This document shows, in pieces, positions 52,337 to 64,000 of a stretch of 64,000 bases of DNA. The notes below the pieces were generated by a model that worked only from the letters and a program-made list of their open reading frames with translations, was not told the DNA's origin and did not search any database. Every line of letters begins with the position of its first letter. Within the stretch, counting starts at the first letter, position 1. The stretch is from Azadirachta indica (taxonomy: Eukaryota > Streptophyta > Magnoliopsida > Sapindales > Meliaceae): positions 12,832,481 through 12,896,480 of the forward strand of contig CM040448.1 of NCBI GenBank assembly GCA_022749755.1. Direction: 5' to 3'. The position numbers were made by a program, and so were the translations under genes.

Positions 52337-53250
52337 GTTGTCGTTTTGGACAAGGGACAAGAACTTCGTGAGAAATGAGGAAGAAGAATAAGAAAATTAC
52401 AGAATATATGAAAATTAAAGTGGGAAAATGGAGAAGAGGATAGGAGAAGGATAAAGATCCCTAATTTGAGGGAGATGGAGAAAGTTGAGAATAATGCGGT
52501 GAATTACAGAAATTTTAGGGACAAAACAAGGGTTCAGAATCCTCCGAACTTCCTAGGCTCATAAATGTCCTAACCTCAAACAGCAGATTCAAGTTATTTA
52601 TCAATGAACGTATTAGGAAATAATATTTCATTTTGCCTTGTCATGACTGCATGAATAACTATTTTCGGTTGCTTACTTTTAACACCAACAACAAACAGAG
52701 CCTGTTAAAGGCTAAGGCACAGCGATTAAAATAATCAGAATATAAAATAATTAGCTTTAAATACTACAAACCCTGCTGGTACAAGGATTATGCTATCAAA
52801 AACTGACTAACTTCCCATTATGCTCCAGAGTGTATTTACCTTAGCACATCACTCTTCGATAATATCTAGTCATTTGTTACACAAGGATACAAACTTTCTA
52901 GCTCAACTTTGTAAGCACAGATCACCCACAGAGCAATATGCTTTTCATTCGTTATGACAACTATATGCTTGCATAAGTTGAATATTCAGACCAAGTCGCA
53001 TTCCTGAGTGAGATTTCATTTCTAATAAAATTCATTCAAAGTTCAAATGATGTAAACAAAAACCGAACAATTTCGAAGGGTAAAATTTAAAGAATATGAC
53101 TATGTAAGGCATAGGCGATTAAGATCCTTTGGGGAAAAAAAAAATCTTTTCTTTACGTGTCAAATGTACTCTCTTGAATATTTGAATACAGCTATCATCT
53201 CTTACAGTAGATCAAAAGAAGGTTGATGAATTCCTTCACAGAGACAAATT
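52337..53250. other. Spacer upstream of ADF
   Basis: Contains the GA-rich 5' leader and promoter of the minus-strand ADF gene and the 3' UTR of the CCHC gene. No coding frame is seen. Confidence 0.6.
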
Positions 53251-56160
53251 TCATCCAACAAAATTCACCACTTTAGTCCCTTGTTTCTTCTTTGGTTTTA
53301 CATTAGCATCCCTTGAATCTGATATAGAACCTTTGATACCAGTATGTGCCTCTTCTGTCAAAAAGTCGTCTTCAAGATCATCACCGCTCACAAATTTGGT
53401 CACCTTTCCTGTTGGCTTTTCTTGAATTTTCTTATCTGAAATCAAAGTGACAAAACCAAGTGAAAAGCAAATGCTTTATATTAAAAGTAGAACATGGTGC
53501 TCTCAGAAAATTAACACTGGTAGACATGCTTTCATGAATTAATAATGCCCACAGAGATACAGCTTCCTCTCCATTATAACTTGAGGTTACAATACGAGAG
53601 GAGCTCTCTCTGCAATTCTTTATAGATTACGTTCAGGATGGAGATCATTTGATTTCTCAGCAGTTGTGTATGTGCCCTCTTCAGATTTGCATATTTTAAA
53701 TGCATTGTAGGTTAGATTGAACATGGGAATGAGAAGTTGAACGCATTACCTTCTTTACCGGCAGTCCTGCTGCTTTTATTCAGACAATCTTTTGCCAAAT
53801 GTGTTACACCACCACATATCTTACAACAGCCACCCTAAGAAAAAGAAACAATCCAAATACGTAACATTCAACAAACAAGAATGCTAGGATGCTCGCAGCC
53901 ATTCCAACAAAAATACGAGGTCTTCATTCTAACGGAAGAGGTTGCAGCCAAGTTGTGGTCCACTTGGACAATACTAAACCCCATACACTTGAAGTTGGCA
54001 ACCAGAAATGTTTATGTTCCACACTAGACCATGTTCCCTTCTCTGTTCTAACATAATTAAACATATAAATGGACTAGTTTAACTTACCTTTGGATAGATC
54101 CCATGAGTATTTTGAGGACAGTTCTTGCTTAAGTGTCCTTGTTCTTTACAAATAAAGCAGCTGGCAAATTTGGTTCCACCTTCATTAATAAAGACAATTA
54201 ATCATGTTTCATGACAACAAAGGATGAAGAACCCAAATTTGAATGAGCCTTAACATAAACTCGATTGTGTCTAAAGGGACAAGAATATAAATGAATATTC
54301 AGAATTTTTAACATAAACTCGATTGTGGGGCGTAGGGGCCACCCCTGAATATACAACAGAAAGAGCAAGTGCAAGAGAAGAGAAATCTCCCATTTGCTAA
54401 ATTCATCAATAAGATATCCCTTTCAGATTGCCGCATGATGTAGGGTGTTCTTTCAAACCCTAGTGACTTATGTCTAAAATGACTAAAATGAAGTCTACAT
54501 CTACTCGAAGTTAGGAAAAACATCACTTCGTATTTCCTCTGCAAAACAGAGGGGTTATTGTGCTCAACTTCTAGGGTGTTCAGATCATAAGTACATGCAA
54601 GAGAAAGAAGCCCTAGGCATGACAACCATCTATGACAAAGTGCTTAAAGACATGTAATTATTTAGTCAAACAGTTTATTTACAAAAACTGTTGAAACTAT
54701 TCATTGTGACTAACTCCCATGTCTAAACCAAAATGTGTTGGTATGTAATTTGTCTATAAAATAGCCAACTCCAAACCACAGAACTTGTCCTACCATTAAG
54801 GTCCATGAAAATTGACATTGATAAAAAATTAAGTATTAATGATTAATACTAAAGGCCCCCAAGAAGGCATATCTTGTGAAGATAAAGACCAAAGAACTAT
54901 AATATTATTTTCGTAATCATGATTTTTGAGTAATCTGTAAACATGTAGAATTACTTATGCAATGTCATGCAGCATTCATTAACAAGCAATCAACTGAAGT
55001 GTTTCATGCAGCTACACATCCTAACTACAGGAAAACCCAGAATAGAAATGATTATTCAAACACATCATGAATCATGCAAAGCAACTTAGAGTAGCCTTAA
55101 TATGAAATGTGTCCTACCTTCTTGAAGTGGTTGGGAACATTGAGCAAGCGAATGCCCAGTTTCACCACAGTTATAACACAACCTTGTGCTTGCAGTATCA
55201 TCATTCTTACTAGGACAATTCTTGAGAGTATGCCCTCGTCGCCGGCAAAGCAAGCATATCTGAAAAGCGTCATAGACATAAAATTAACACTGTACATCTG
55301 ACTCCAAACCAAAACCAAATTTAGCATTTCGACAAAATTTCAAAGTTCACCAATCTCTTCAAACAACATAACTAAACCTGACTATAAAATAAAAGATACC
55401 ATTTGGAACTCTGTTTTCTAAATCCATTCTCTATTTTACAAATTCAGAAACAGGTAAAAAGGGATTTCAGTATTGCAATCGAAAACCACAAAATTCATAA
55501 TTTAAAAGCTAGTATTAAATTCAAAAAACAATTTAAATTGTTTTCAGTGTTCTTGAACAGCCTAATAGCAATGCCATTGTTATTTTTTTCTTTGTCCCCG
55601 CAACTATTTAAAATTCATCCCAAATCTTAAAAATACAAAATTCAATTTCTTGCTCTCATCCTAAAAGACAGTTTCTCACACCCTGTTTCACAAATTGAGA
55701 CCAAACGATTGCTTCAAAATTTTCTCCTTATCACGGAAATACAATTAAAACAAATAAATTCAATTACATGCCACTATTGTTCATCGTTGACGTTCCCATG
55801 AATAAAACAAAAAGAAAATAGACAATCAGAGAACTTCGGCTACTTAAATAATACCTTGTTCTTTTCCCACTCGGCTTTCTTAGCGCAATTTTTGGCAATA
55901 TGGTCTTTAGCTTTACAGATGAAGCAGCACTCACCGGGCTTCATTCCAGGAACTCTAAGTGGGTGTTTTTTGAAACCTCTTTTAATGGATTTACTAGGGT
56001 CCCTGGGTTCTTTAGCCTCGGCTTTTTTGCGCTTGAACATACTCTTCTTTTTCATCTTCTTGCTCGGGTCTTTTGGCGCTGTTGGCTCTGGATTTGGAAA
56101 CAGTTCCGGGTGTGCCTCTTTGAATCGCTTGCGCGCCAGTCTTTGCCTCTGGCTCACCAT
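53251..56160 (-). CDS. Five-knuckle CCHC zinc-finger protein (ZCCHC9-like, 269 aa)
   Basis: Coding exons are 55855-56160, 55118-55259, 54088-54179, 53750-53834 and 53251-53435, all in phase, giving 269 residues. The first 75 residues are very basic (MVSQRQRLARKRFKEAHPEL, then a long Lys/Arg stretch). Five CX2CX4HX4C zinc knuckles follow: CFICKAKDHIAKNC (79-92), CLLCRRRGHTLKNC (104-117), CYNCGETGHSLAQC (130-143), CFICKEQGHLSKNC (157-170) and CKICGGVTHLAKDC (184-197). The acidic tail ends QGTKVVNFVG. The layout matches animal ZCCHC9 and its plant relatives, nucleolar single-stranded RNA-binding proteins linked to pre-rRNA processing; the plant role is inferred. The start at 56160 is chosen because homologues begin there. 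An in-frame ATG at 56355 would add 65 residues that include a duplicated 12-residue segment. Confidence 0.9.
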
Positions 56161-56237
56161 TGTTCTTTTTGACTTGATATTGCTGCACAGTGTTGGGAGA
56201 CTGAAGAGCTTTAGACAGTAAGAAGATCGAGCGAAGA

Positions 56238-56309
56238 GGGTTTTGGGCAGCTTGGTCCGATTGGAGGCGGAAAGGGTTTTGGGCAGCTTGGTCCGATTGG
56301 AGGCGGAAA
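56238..56309. repeat. Perfect 36-bp tandem duplication in the CCHC gene leader
   Basis: Copies 56238-56273 and 56274-56309 are identical. Because 36 is a multiple of three, the upstream in-frame extension stays open and would encode SASNRTKLPKTL twice. Confidence 0.95.
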
Positions 56310-57934
56310 GGGAAGGGTTTAGAGATGGGTGGAAATCGTCTACGGATGCACACACTGTATATATCTTGGTGTCGAAAATTTATTCGTTGTGCGGACTACG
56401 GTCGAGTGGCTTAATAACAGCTAGGTCTCTACAGTTTTTATATTTCTTAGAAAGTAATATATCTGTTTCATTATACTAGCTAGGTCCTTCACTTTAACTT
56501 GGCACGCTATAAAAGTCATATATATTAAATTTTGATGCAGATAAATAAAACAATATTGTTATTTAAAAAATAATAACGACTAAAATTTTGTGTTACACGT
56601 TTTTAAATATGACATTATCGTTTCTAGTTTGTAATACATTATAAATTTTATGTTGTATCCTAATATACCTAATATATTGTAACAAACTTCATAAAAACTG
56701 AAAAATTTTGGTATATTTAATTACATGCATCATCGTTAATTTTTTTAAATTACTAATGTTCAATATGAATGCATTATGAAAGGGTCATATTTATATTTGT
56801 ATTAAAATTATAATAAATATTTTATAGGAATAATAAGAAGAGATATATTTTTATATTATAAGAGACTATAATTAAATATACCATTATTTTTATTACAAAA
56901 AATCTTATAAAAATGAAAAACATTCTATTTGAAGTACTATTTGAACTATTGATTAAATTGTTAATTTATTTAATTAGAAGCAATCAATTAGGTTTATAAG
57001 AAATTCTAAAAGTCTGATTTTACAAAATCATTAATTTTAGCATGTAGCAACATCTTTATAAAACCAAAAAAAAAAAAAAAAAACACAATTTCATATCAAA
57101 TATTAATATTTTGCTTATTTGTCTATATGATTACTTATAATTTTTTTTTTTCCTTTTAATGCAGTTATATAATCCATATTTGGGACACATATAAAGTTTG
57201 TCAACATTCATATTATTATTTTTCGGAGCAAAATATAATAGGAATGTGCATATTATTTATTTGCCTTACAACATTTAACGGATAATATTACGTGGCATGC
57301 TCTAAACAACAGTCGAGACAACATTAGATATTTGTCCAAATCCAACCATCCATTGGAATTATTCCTTTTCTAATTATTAATTCATTGAGTCCATATAATA
57401 TAATGTTATATATTATTTACAATTTAAATTTTGTCCACATCAATTATGGTAGTAAACACTCCGGCTAGGGCCGGACACTAAACCTCAAAGTCTCATTAGC
57501 AAAATATATTGTTGAGCGAAGTTGCTTCGAGGATATCATATAGTCTTAATTATTCAAAGATTAGTTCAACTAAATTAAAATTTAAATCATAAATTAAGTA
57601 ATTTCGGAGTGATAGTCTTCAGTCGCGAAGCTGAGCTCATCAATTAAAAAGAAGAAGAAAGCGATATTCTTAGCTAGCTTTGCAAGGAAGGGTGGTTGCG
57701 TGAGATGTGTACATTTTTTGTTCTGCTATGATCACTCCATTTGTGTCAGTGTTGCTATTGCATTGATGTCTACATTGCTTCTATTTTTTGTCTATCTGAA
57801 TTATACGCTTTTTCTTTCTGAATCATGGGGGCCCACACCCAATATTAACTCGAGTGAAAGACACGTTTGGTATGATAGCTTGGCTTCCTCAAAAATTAAA
57901 AAGACGCCACTTACATATCTTCCCCTTTCCACCA

Positions 57935-57964
57935 AAAAATAAATAAATAAATAAATAAATAAAT
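57935..57964. repeat. (AAAT)n microsatellite
   Basis: About seven tandem AAAT units in the CCHC-tubulin spacer. Confidence 0.9.
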
Positions 57965-59021
57965 ACAATATTTTATATCGTATTTTTTGAAGTTATAATT
58001 TAAGACTTATTATTAAATATTTTTTAAATAATTTAATTTATCGTCAATGACCTTTTAGTTGACCTTTTATTATTTTTATAGTCTGTTTAAGGTAGAGTGT
58101 TTAACTCTTCCTACAAATATAGATTATTCTTTTAATTTTTGATAATTTTTTGGACAAGTGTAATTTATAACATTTTAAAAAAATATATTGTAACTTATTG
58201 ACTACACGTAACCATTCCTCTAGGATACCAATACTAAAATATCCATTTTCATTCTTTTTTGAATTATCAAATAAAAAATTCAATGCGTTGTTTTCATTTT
58301 GTAGAATAAAAATTAAAAAAAAAATCTTACAGAACTTTATTAAAATGGCTTTTATATATCATTTTTTGAGTTATGGTGAAAATTAATATTTATTTTAATA
58401 ACACAACATTCAAAATTCAAAAAATTTGTCTGAAAATTTAATAATATCAACTCAATAATTACGAAGGTTGTGCTGTTATACATAGAAGATTATGAATGTA
58501 TGTTCCATTTAAAGTTAATAAATTTAAGTCATAATAATAGATTTTGATTTCTTGCACGTTACAATTAATAATATTTGACTTATACCTTATAATCGTCGAA
58601 CAAAATGTATTTAAATATTTGTAATTATTCTTCATAATGTACACGTTATCAACATAGCCTATTTTCTCTTAAATTTTTTAAAATTAAGTTTATTAAAAAA
58701 TAAAATTAGCCTCTTTGTAAGATTTTACTCGAGTGATGGTAACATGATACAGCTCCAAGTCACGTGTCCGCTTTACCCTTTTCATGTGCAGGCTCACAGA
58801 CACTACTCTATCCACTCTGCTTTTCTTTCTTCCTCTTATGCTGCTAGCACGTTTACGCTACTCGCCGCCGAGGCGCGTGACGCTTCACAAAACCAAATTG
58901 TTTTTCCGTTTTCAGAAAATTTGAAAATTCAAAATTCCCCCTAAAATCTAACGACCCTGTTCCCCTCCCCGTGAACTTCCACGCAATCTAACGGCAAAAC
59001 CACACTCCGTCATCTCCTTCC

Positions 59022-59029
59022 TATATATA
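59022..59029 (+). promoter_or_regulatory. TATA box of the beta-tubulin gene
   Basis: TATATATA stands 113 bases upstream of the tubulin ATG, in front of a pyrimidine-rich leader (CTCTCATCTCTCTTCC), as in many highly expressed plant housekeeping genes. Confidence 0.6.
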
Positions 59030-59141
59030 CCTCTCATCTCTCTTCCAAAATTCTCACTTCTCTCACTTTGTCTTCAAAACCCCGAAGGTAAGAGAAAGTA
59101 AACCTCAGTCTCTTACACTAACTCGCCCACTCGCACCCAAA

Positions 59142-61660
59142 ATGCGTGAGATTCTTCACATCCAAGGTGGCCAATGCGGCAACCAGATCGGCGCGAAGTT
59201 CTGGGAGGTGGTCTGCACCGAGCACGGGGTCGACTCGACGGGGAGATACCAAGGCGACAACGATCTGCAGCTGGAGAGAGTGAATGTGTACTACAACGAG
59301 GCCAGCTGCGGCCGGTTTGTCCCACGGGCCGTCCTTATGGATCTGGAGCCAGGGACAATGGACAGCGTCAGATCCGGGCCGTACGGTCAGATTTTCAGAC
59401 CGGACAACTTCGTCTTCGGGCAGTCCGGTGCTGGGAATAACTGGGCCAAAGGACACTATACCGAAGGCGCTGAATTGATTGATTCTGTGCTGGATGTTGT
59501 TAGGAAGGAGGCTGAGAACTGTGACTGCTTGCAAGGTACTTCGCATTTTCTGTTTGGCGTTTTTGGTGAAGTGTTGGTTCCGGTTTTTGTTCTTGCTATT
59601 GTTGTTCCATTATGCTATCTTTTTCTCTCCAGTTGTTCATTTTGATTGTTAACTAGTTACATTTCCTTTTCGAGTTCTAGTAAATACTGGATCTGAGTTA
59701 ATTAGCCGGCGTGAAGGAAACTATACTTGCGTGTCTTGAATTTTTGGTTGCAGAATTCGCAGCTTCATCTGGTTAAGCTCTTGTTTGGATGTGTTTATTT
59801 AAATTCTTATATTATTTTGCCCATAGAACGGAAAATTGAAAAGAAATTTTGGTCTACTGTTACCCATTGTCCTGAATTAATTATGACCAAGTTGATTCTT
59901 GTTGTATGTCTATTTTTTCAGTAAGTTGAGCTACTGAACAGTGTTTAGTTCAAATGGTGTTTTTTGATTTCCTTGTGCTAATGGAAGATTATTGTATAAT
60001 TTTGAACTGTTTTTATATATAGTTGATCTAGTCTCTTGAATTCTAAGTATGTTCTTAATTTGCAAAATATTTCAGGGTTTCAAGTATGCCACTCTTTGGG
60101 AGGTGGTACGGGCTCTGGTATGGGAACCCTTCTCATTTCCAAGATCAGAGAGGAGTACCCAGATAGAATGATGCTCACTTTCTCTGTATTTCCATCGCCA
60201 AAGGTGTCAGACACTGTTGTCGAACCTTACAACGCAACTCTCTCTGTTCACCAGCTGGTTGAAAATGCAGATGAATGTATGGTCTTGGACAATGAGGCTC
60301 TCTATGATATTTGCTTCAGAACCCTGAAACTCACTACACCAAGCTGTAAGTTCTATGTTACTTTTATCTTTTGCCAGCTGCCTGTTGAACTTCATTTTTT
60401 ATGTGATGTGTTGTGTTAAAAATGATATTTTTTGAAAACTTTGGCGGTAAGCAACTGATATTGGGTTTGGTTCAGTATGTATGGGTAAATGATATTGTGG
60501 GCTTGTCATGAAATAAGTGACTTTTCCTTTTTATATCTTGTTTTAGATGCCAAATATCCATTTTCGCATCTTGTTACTTGTGGTGGTTCAGAAAATAGTA
60601 TTCTTTTGCGCACTGTGATAGTGTGGGATTTTATTGTCTTGCACATGGTTTCTGTACTCTTTTAATTAATGCTGAGGATTAGATCTCTTTGTTTTGGCTA
60701 TAGTGTGGGCACTTGTTTGTCAGAAGATTTCATATTAAAAAAATTCAATTAGTTGTCCCACTTGTAGACTCCTAGATCTTGTTGTTGGGAATCCACCTGG
60801 CCAGCTATTATTTGTTTGGGATTTTCTTATATTTGTTGTTACTTGTTATAGAGATTGTTGACTTGTGGATCCTAAATTTTGAGGGTTACACGTGTTTTGG
60901 TGCTCTTCCAATGACTTACGTGAAAAATTATTTCCAAGTTCTATTTACCTGACATTTTCTCCTGCATAAATTCAGTTGGAGATTTGAATCACCTCATCTC
61001 TGCCACCATGAGTGGGGTGACCTGTTGCCTTCGCTTCCCTGGTCAACTCAACTCTGATCTCCGGAAGCTTGCTGTCAATCTAATCCCGTTCCCTCGTCTG
61101 CACTTCTTCATGGTTGGATTTGCTCCACTCACGTCTCGTGGATCACAGCAATACAGGGCACTCACTGTTCCTGAGCTCACTCAACAGATGTGGGATGCCA
61201 AGAACATGATGTGTGCTGCTGATCCTCGCCATGGTCGTTATTTGACTGCTTCTGCTATGTTCCGTGGCAAAATGAGCACCAAAGAGGTTGACGAACAGAT
61301 GATCAATGTGCAGAACAAGAACTCATCCTACTTTGTTGAGTGGATTCCCAACAATGTTAAGTCTACTGTGTGTGACATCCCTCCATTTGGTGTTAAAATG
61401 GCATCAACATTTATTGGTAACTCCACTTCAATTCAGGAGATGTTTAGGAGGGTTAGCGAGCAGTTCACTGCTATGTTCCGCAGAAAGGCTTTCTTGCATT
61501 GCATTGGTACACAGGGGAGGGAATGGATGAGATGGAGTTTACTGAGGCAGAGAGTAATATGAATGATTTGGTTTCTGAGTACCAACAGTATCAAGATGCA
61601 ACTGCAGACGAGGAAGGTTATGAGTATGAAGATGAGGAGGAAGTGCCGGAGGAGGTCTAG
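59142..61660 (+). pseudogene. TUB: Beta-tubulin, reading frame broken by a 5-bp duplication
   Basis: Beta-tubulin forms the microtubule heterodimer with alpha-tubulin. Exons 59142-59535, 60076-60345 and 60976-61660 have the standard plant TUB intron positions. The MREI autoregulatory start, the GTP-binding loop GGGTGSGMG and near-perfect conservation run through residue 396 (FRRKAFLH). There TTGCA occurs twice in a row (61494-61503) where other tubulins have it once. The insertion shifts the frame, adds 20 unrelated residues and stops at 61560-61562, giving about 416 instead of about 447 residues. The lost part, [20 protein letters not shown] plus the acidic tail ending EEVPEEV, is still present and undamaged in the next frame to the stop at 61658-61660. 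The rest of the gene shows no decay. The break is therefore either very recent, allelic or a sequence error; with promoter and introns intact, this is not a processed copy. Confidence 0.9.
61494..61503 (+). repeat. 5-bp tandem duplication (TTGCA x2) in tubulin exon 3
   Basis: The bases read TTGCATTGCATTGG. Conserved tubulin coding here needs the codons for FLHWY, which the single-copy form would supply. This is the exact site of the frameshift. Confidence 0.9.
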
Positions 61661-63189
61661 TAGTCCTGGATATGTGTATTGCTTTTCAGTTTGTTGCATT
61701 TATGTTGTGGACTTTTGTCTTTCACCCCTTTTTCACCTAAATACCTTGTTCGGGTGTTAGGATTGTCATCATGTTGAAGCCCGTCTTTTTTTTTCGGTTA
61801 TGGTGTTGTAGTTTAGAGAGCATGGGATTATAATATGTTTACTTGTAGTTAGTATGTGGTTGGTGAAATGGGATTTTTAGTTTAGATAATATTGTGTTGC
61901 TTGAACGATAATTGCTATGTTTTATAGTTAACAAATATGATCTCTGGTTTGATTATCTTTTTGACAATTGTGAATGTGAATTGTGATTCTTGACATCCAG
62001 TGCATGAGGCCCACCTGTGGAGGTTTAGCTAGTGCTGTTTGGAATCTCTGGGGACATGTTCCTTTGATTTCTGAGCCTTTAATTTGTAGTGATGTAGTCC
62101 ATGAACAAGCCTTGTGGCTGCAATTCCCATGCTCGAGTATCTATTATAATAGCTGTTTGCTGATTTTACACTCTCCATGATAATCTTCTTGGTATTATTG
62201 GTGACTGTTTCGAACTTTGTTGGAGTTGATCTTGTTACAATCTTGTCTCCTGGATTGGCCAACTCTGGGGTCAATAGACAACAGTGGCAGTTGCGAATTT
62301 CCTTTGAAGGCAACGGGCTGTTTCAATTTTGAAGGCGGGGAACCTTCTAGTTGCAAATTGACGTGGAATTCCAACTATAGAACCCTCATTCCTAAGGAAC
62401 CGACAAAATTACCAACCTTCAACAGCCCAAGTAAATTTAAGATTTCCTCTTTTGTAAAATTTATAATGAATTAGAACCAAAAAAGAATAGAAATTACCTG
62501 TGCCAATATCACGTAGATAGAAGCCACTGGATTACACGGTTCACGTAAGAACGGAAATTACATCAAATATCCATTGAAAATCGTATCAAACTAAATCCCT
62601 CTCTCTTCCTTTCGTCTCCTGTAAGGTAGATGATGTATCATTAACAGGCAGGGCACAAATGCATCCGCTGTATGATCCATCATTTAATGGATTAAATTAT
62701 CAACCGAACGTAAACCACAAGATGATCAAAAGTAAAGTTCAAGTTTCTGTTTGAAGGATCCAGTTAGTGTAACAAGTAAGACTTAAAATTTTCTTTTAGG
62801 GATATTTAACTTAGAATCTATAACATGTATTTCCTTCTAAATGCTGATCGGGCCTCAACTTCAATTAATTTTCTTTACACTTAAAGCCAATAATTTCTCA
62901 CAGTTTAAAGCTATCACGTTGAAATAGAGTATGTTTGCAACTATTTTGCTTCTTATTTGGAAGTGTATATAACTTTCCACAACACTACTTTTATTTTTGA
63001 CAACTAATGTTTACCAACCGTCTACTCATATATACTTTTGCAATTAGTGATTCTATCCCACTGTACACAACTAAGGCTTTCGGTATTCTAGTGCTTCTAC
63101 CGTGCTTTAATAGAATTTACTTATTTTTGTATTAATATTTGGCATCTAATGTATTGAGTCGGTTTCCTCTTTTGTGGAGATGACTAAAG
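61661..63189. other. Tubulin 3' UTR and intergenic spacer
   Basis: The first 300 bases are the tubulin 3' UTR. The rest has no supported gene. The open frame at 62029-62313 (minus) has no known domain. Confidence 0.55.
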
Positions 63190-64000
63190 TTCTCACGTGT
63201 ATATGTGAGTGTTGGGGACTTAGTGGAAGCAAAGAGGGTGTTCGATTTAATGCCGGAGAGGAATGTTGCATGGTTGAATGCATTGATTGGTGGGCTGCCG
63301 AAGATAAGGGATCTGAGGAGTGCTAGGAAGTTGTTTGATGAAATGGCCGAAAATAATGTTGTATCTTATACAAAAATGATTGATGGATATGCAAAAGCAG
63401 GTGATATATGGCATCAGCGATGTTTTGGTTTGAGGCAGCTCCTGGTAGAGATATTGTAGCTTGGTCAGCGTTGATATCAGGGTATGCACAGAATGGTCGG
63501 CTTAATGAGGCTGTGAAGATCTTTTCTGAAATGCATTCAAAGAATGTTAGGCCAGATGAGTTTATATCGGTGAGCTTGATGTCAACATGTTTTCAAGTTG
63601 GTAGTTTGGAATTAGCTAAGTGGGTTGATTCTTATTTGAATAGAAGTCAAATGGATCTTACTCGAATAGAAGTCAAATGGATCTTACTCAAGCTCATGTT
63701 GTCGCATCGCAGCACTTATAGACATGAATGCAAAGTATGGGAACATAGATAGAGCGGCTAAATTGTTTGAAACGATGCCAAATAGAGACCTGATATCATA
63801 TTGTTCCATGAGACGAGGATTGTTGATCCATGGGCATGGCTCAGAGGCAGTCAGTCTCTTCAATAAAATGATCAGCGAAGGTTTGACTCCTGATGAGGTT
63901 TGCCTTCACAATCGTTTTGACTGCTTGTAATCATACTGGCCTCGTTGAGGAGGGTTGGCACTACTTTGAATCCATGCAAAATATGTACTCTGTCTCCTGA
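63190..64000 (+). pseudogene. PPR protein pseudogene, several frameshifts, partial
   Basis: Conceptual reading in changing frames shows PLS/E-type PPR motifs: VFDLMPERNVAWLNALIGG, LFDEMAENNVVSYTKMIDGY, DIVAWSALISGYAQNGRLNE, MNAKYGNIDRAAKLFETMPN and, after a further shift, a stretch reading HTGLVEEGWHYFESM. At least four breaks are visible: near 63405 (after YAKAGD), a 26-bp tandem duplication at 63638-63689, a break near 63706-63720, and one extra T near 63900. The N-terminal half with start codon and targeting peptide is absent, and the window ends before the C-terminal motifs. It reads like the plant E-class 'At5g37570-like' PPRs. No frame longer than about 114 codons survives, so it is not functional. 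Confidence 0.8.
63638..63689 (+). repeat. 26-bp perfect tandem duplication in the PPR pseudogene
   Basis: The unit GAATAGAAGTCAAATGGATC plus TTACTC occurs at 63638-63663 and again at 63664-63689. As 26 is not a multiple of three, it shifts the reading frame. Confidence 0.95.

Larger units (their letters stand above)
56161..59021. other. Intergenic region between the CCHC and tubulin genes
   Basis: These two genes diverge from here. The left end holds the CCHC leader with a 36-bp tandem duplication. The middle is very AT-rich, with an (AAAT)n run at 57935-57964 and a small inverted pair GGTATATTTAATTA near 56709 and 56875. The last 400 bases are the tubulin promoter. No gene is seen. Confidence 0.6.

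Noticed and set aside
54308..54625. 105-codon minus-strand open frame within the CCHC gene
   Set aside because: It lies entirely in an intron of the CCHC model and has no domain.
56700..56890. Small inverted pair GGTATATTTAATTA considered as a MITE
   Set aside because: Only about 14 bases match; the flanks do not extend the inverted repeat.
59118..59546. 142-codon antisense open frame in tubulin exon 1
   Set aside because: Shadow of a highly conserved GC-rich tubulin exon.

Overview
This window is nuclear DNA from a eudicot plant. The evidence is genes split by AT-rich GT–AG introns, AT-rich intergenic DNA full of microsatellites and small fold-back elements, and protein families specific to land plants (remorin, HIPP metallochaperones, RD29B/LTI65, P-class PPR). 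Similarity as I remember it points to a rosid, perhaps Citrus or a relative, but I cannot confirm the species. I rebuilt exon structures by hand from splice sites, reading phase and family knowledge. Where every junction keeps phase I regard the model as good.

Layout. 1-2974: no certain gene; a possible 5' exon of a gene lying to the left, a MITE-like element and an orphan promoter-like patch. 2975-3763 (-): a very short remorin. 4368-7296 (-): cytochrome b561 ascorbate ferrireductase, with a fold-back element in its 2-kb first intron. 7297-12646: intergenic. 12647-16984 (+): NT-type C2/coiled-coil 'myosin heavy chain-related' protein with a one-base frameshift. 18007-26593 (-): a full-length SHOC1, the XPF-like ZMM protein of meiotic crossover formation. 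28956-31341 (+): LTI65/RD29B-type dehydration and cold protein behind an ABRE/DRE-rich promoter. 33095-34591 (+): intronless-CDS PPR protein. 38923-39522 (-) and 41117-42129 (-): two different HMA-domain proteins. 47139-49903 (+): GT90 (rumi/KDELC-like) glycosyltransferase. 51284-52336 (-): actin-depolymerizing factor whose first coding exon is only the ATG. 53251-56160 (-): five-knuckle CCHC zinc-finger protein. 59142-61660 (+): beta-tubulin with a 5-bp duplication that breaks the frame. 63190-64000 (+): decayed PPR pseudogene running to the window edge.

The genes do not form a pathway. What links them is ancestry: the order C2/coiled-coil protein, SHOC1, LTI65 matches, from memory, Arabidopsis At5g52280, At5g52290 and At5g52300, and the ADF and CCHC genes further right match At5g52360 (ADF10) and possibly At5g52380. 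The block therefore looks like conserved microsynteny with other genes interspersed.

I found no convincing new biological system. The points most worth checking are the disrupted tubulin and C2/coiled-coil reading frames, the SHOC1 model, the two MITE-like elements, the reduced remorin and the metal-site-less HMA protein.
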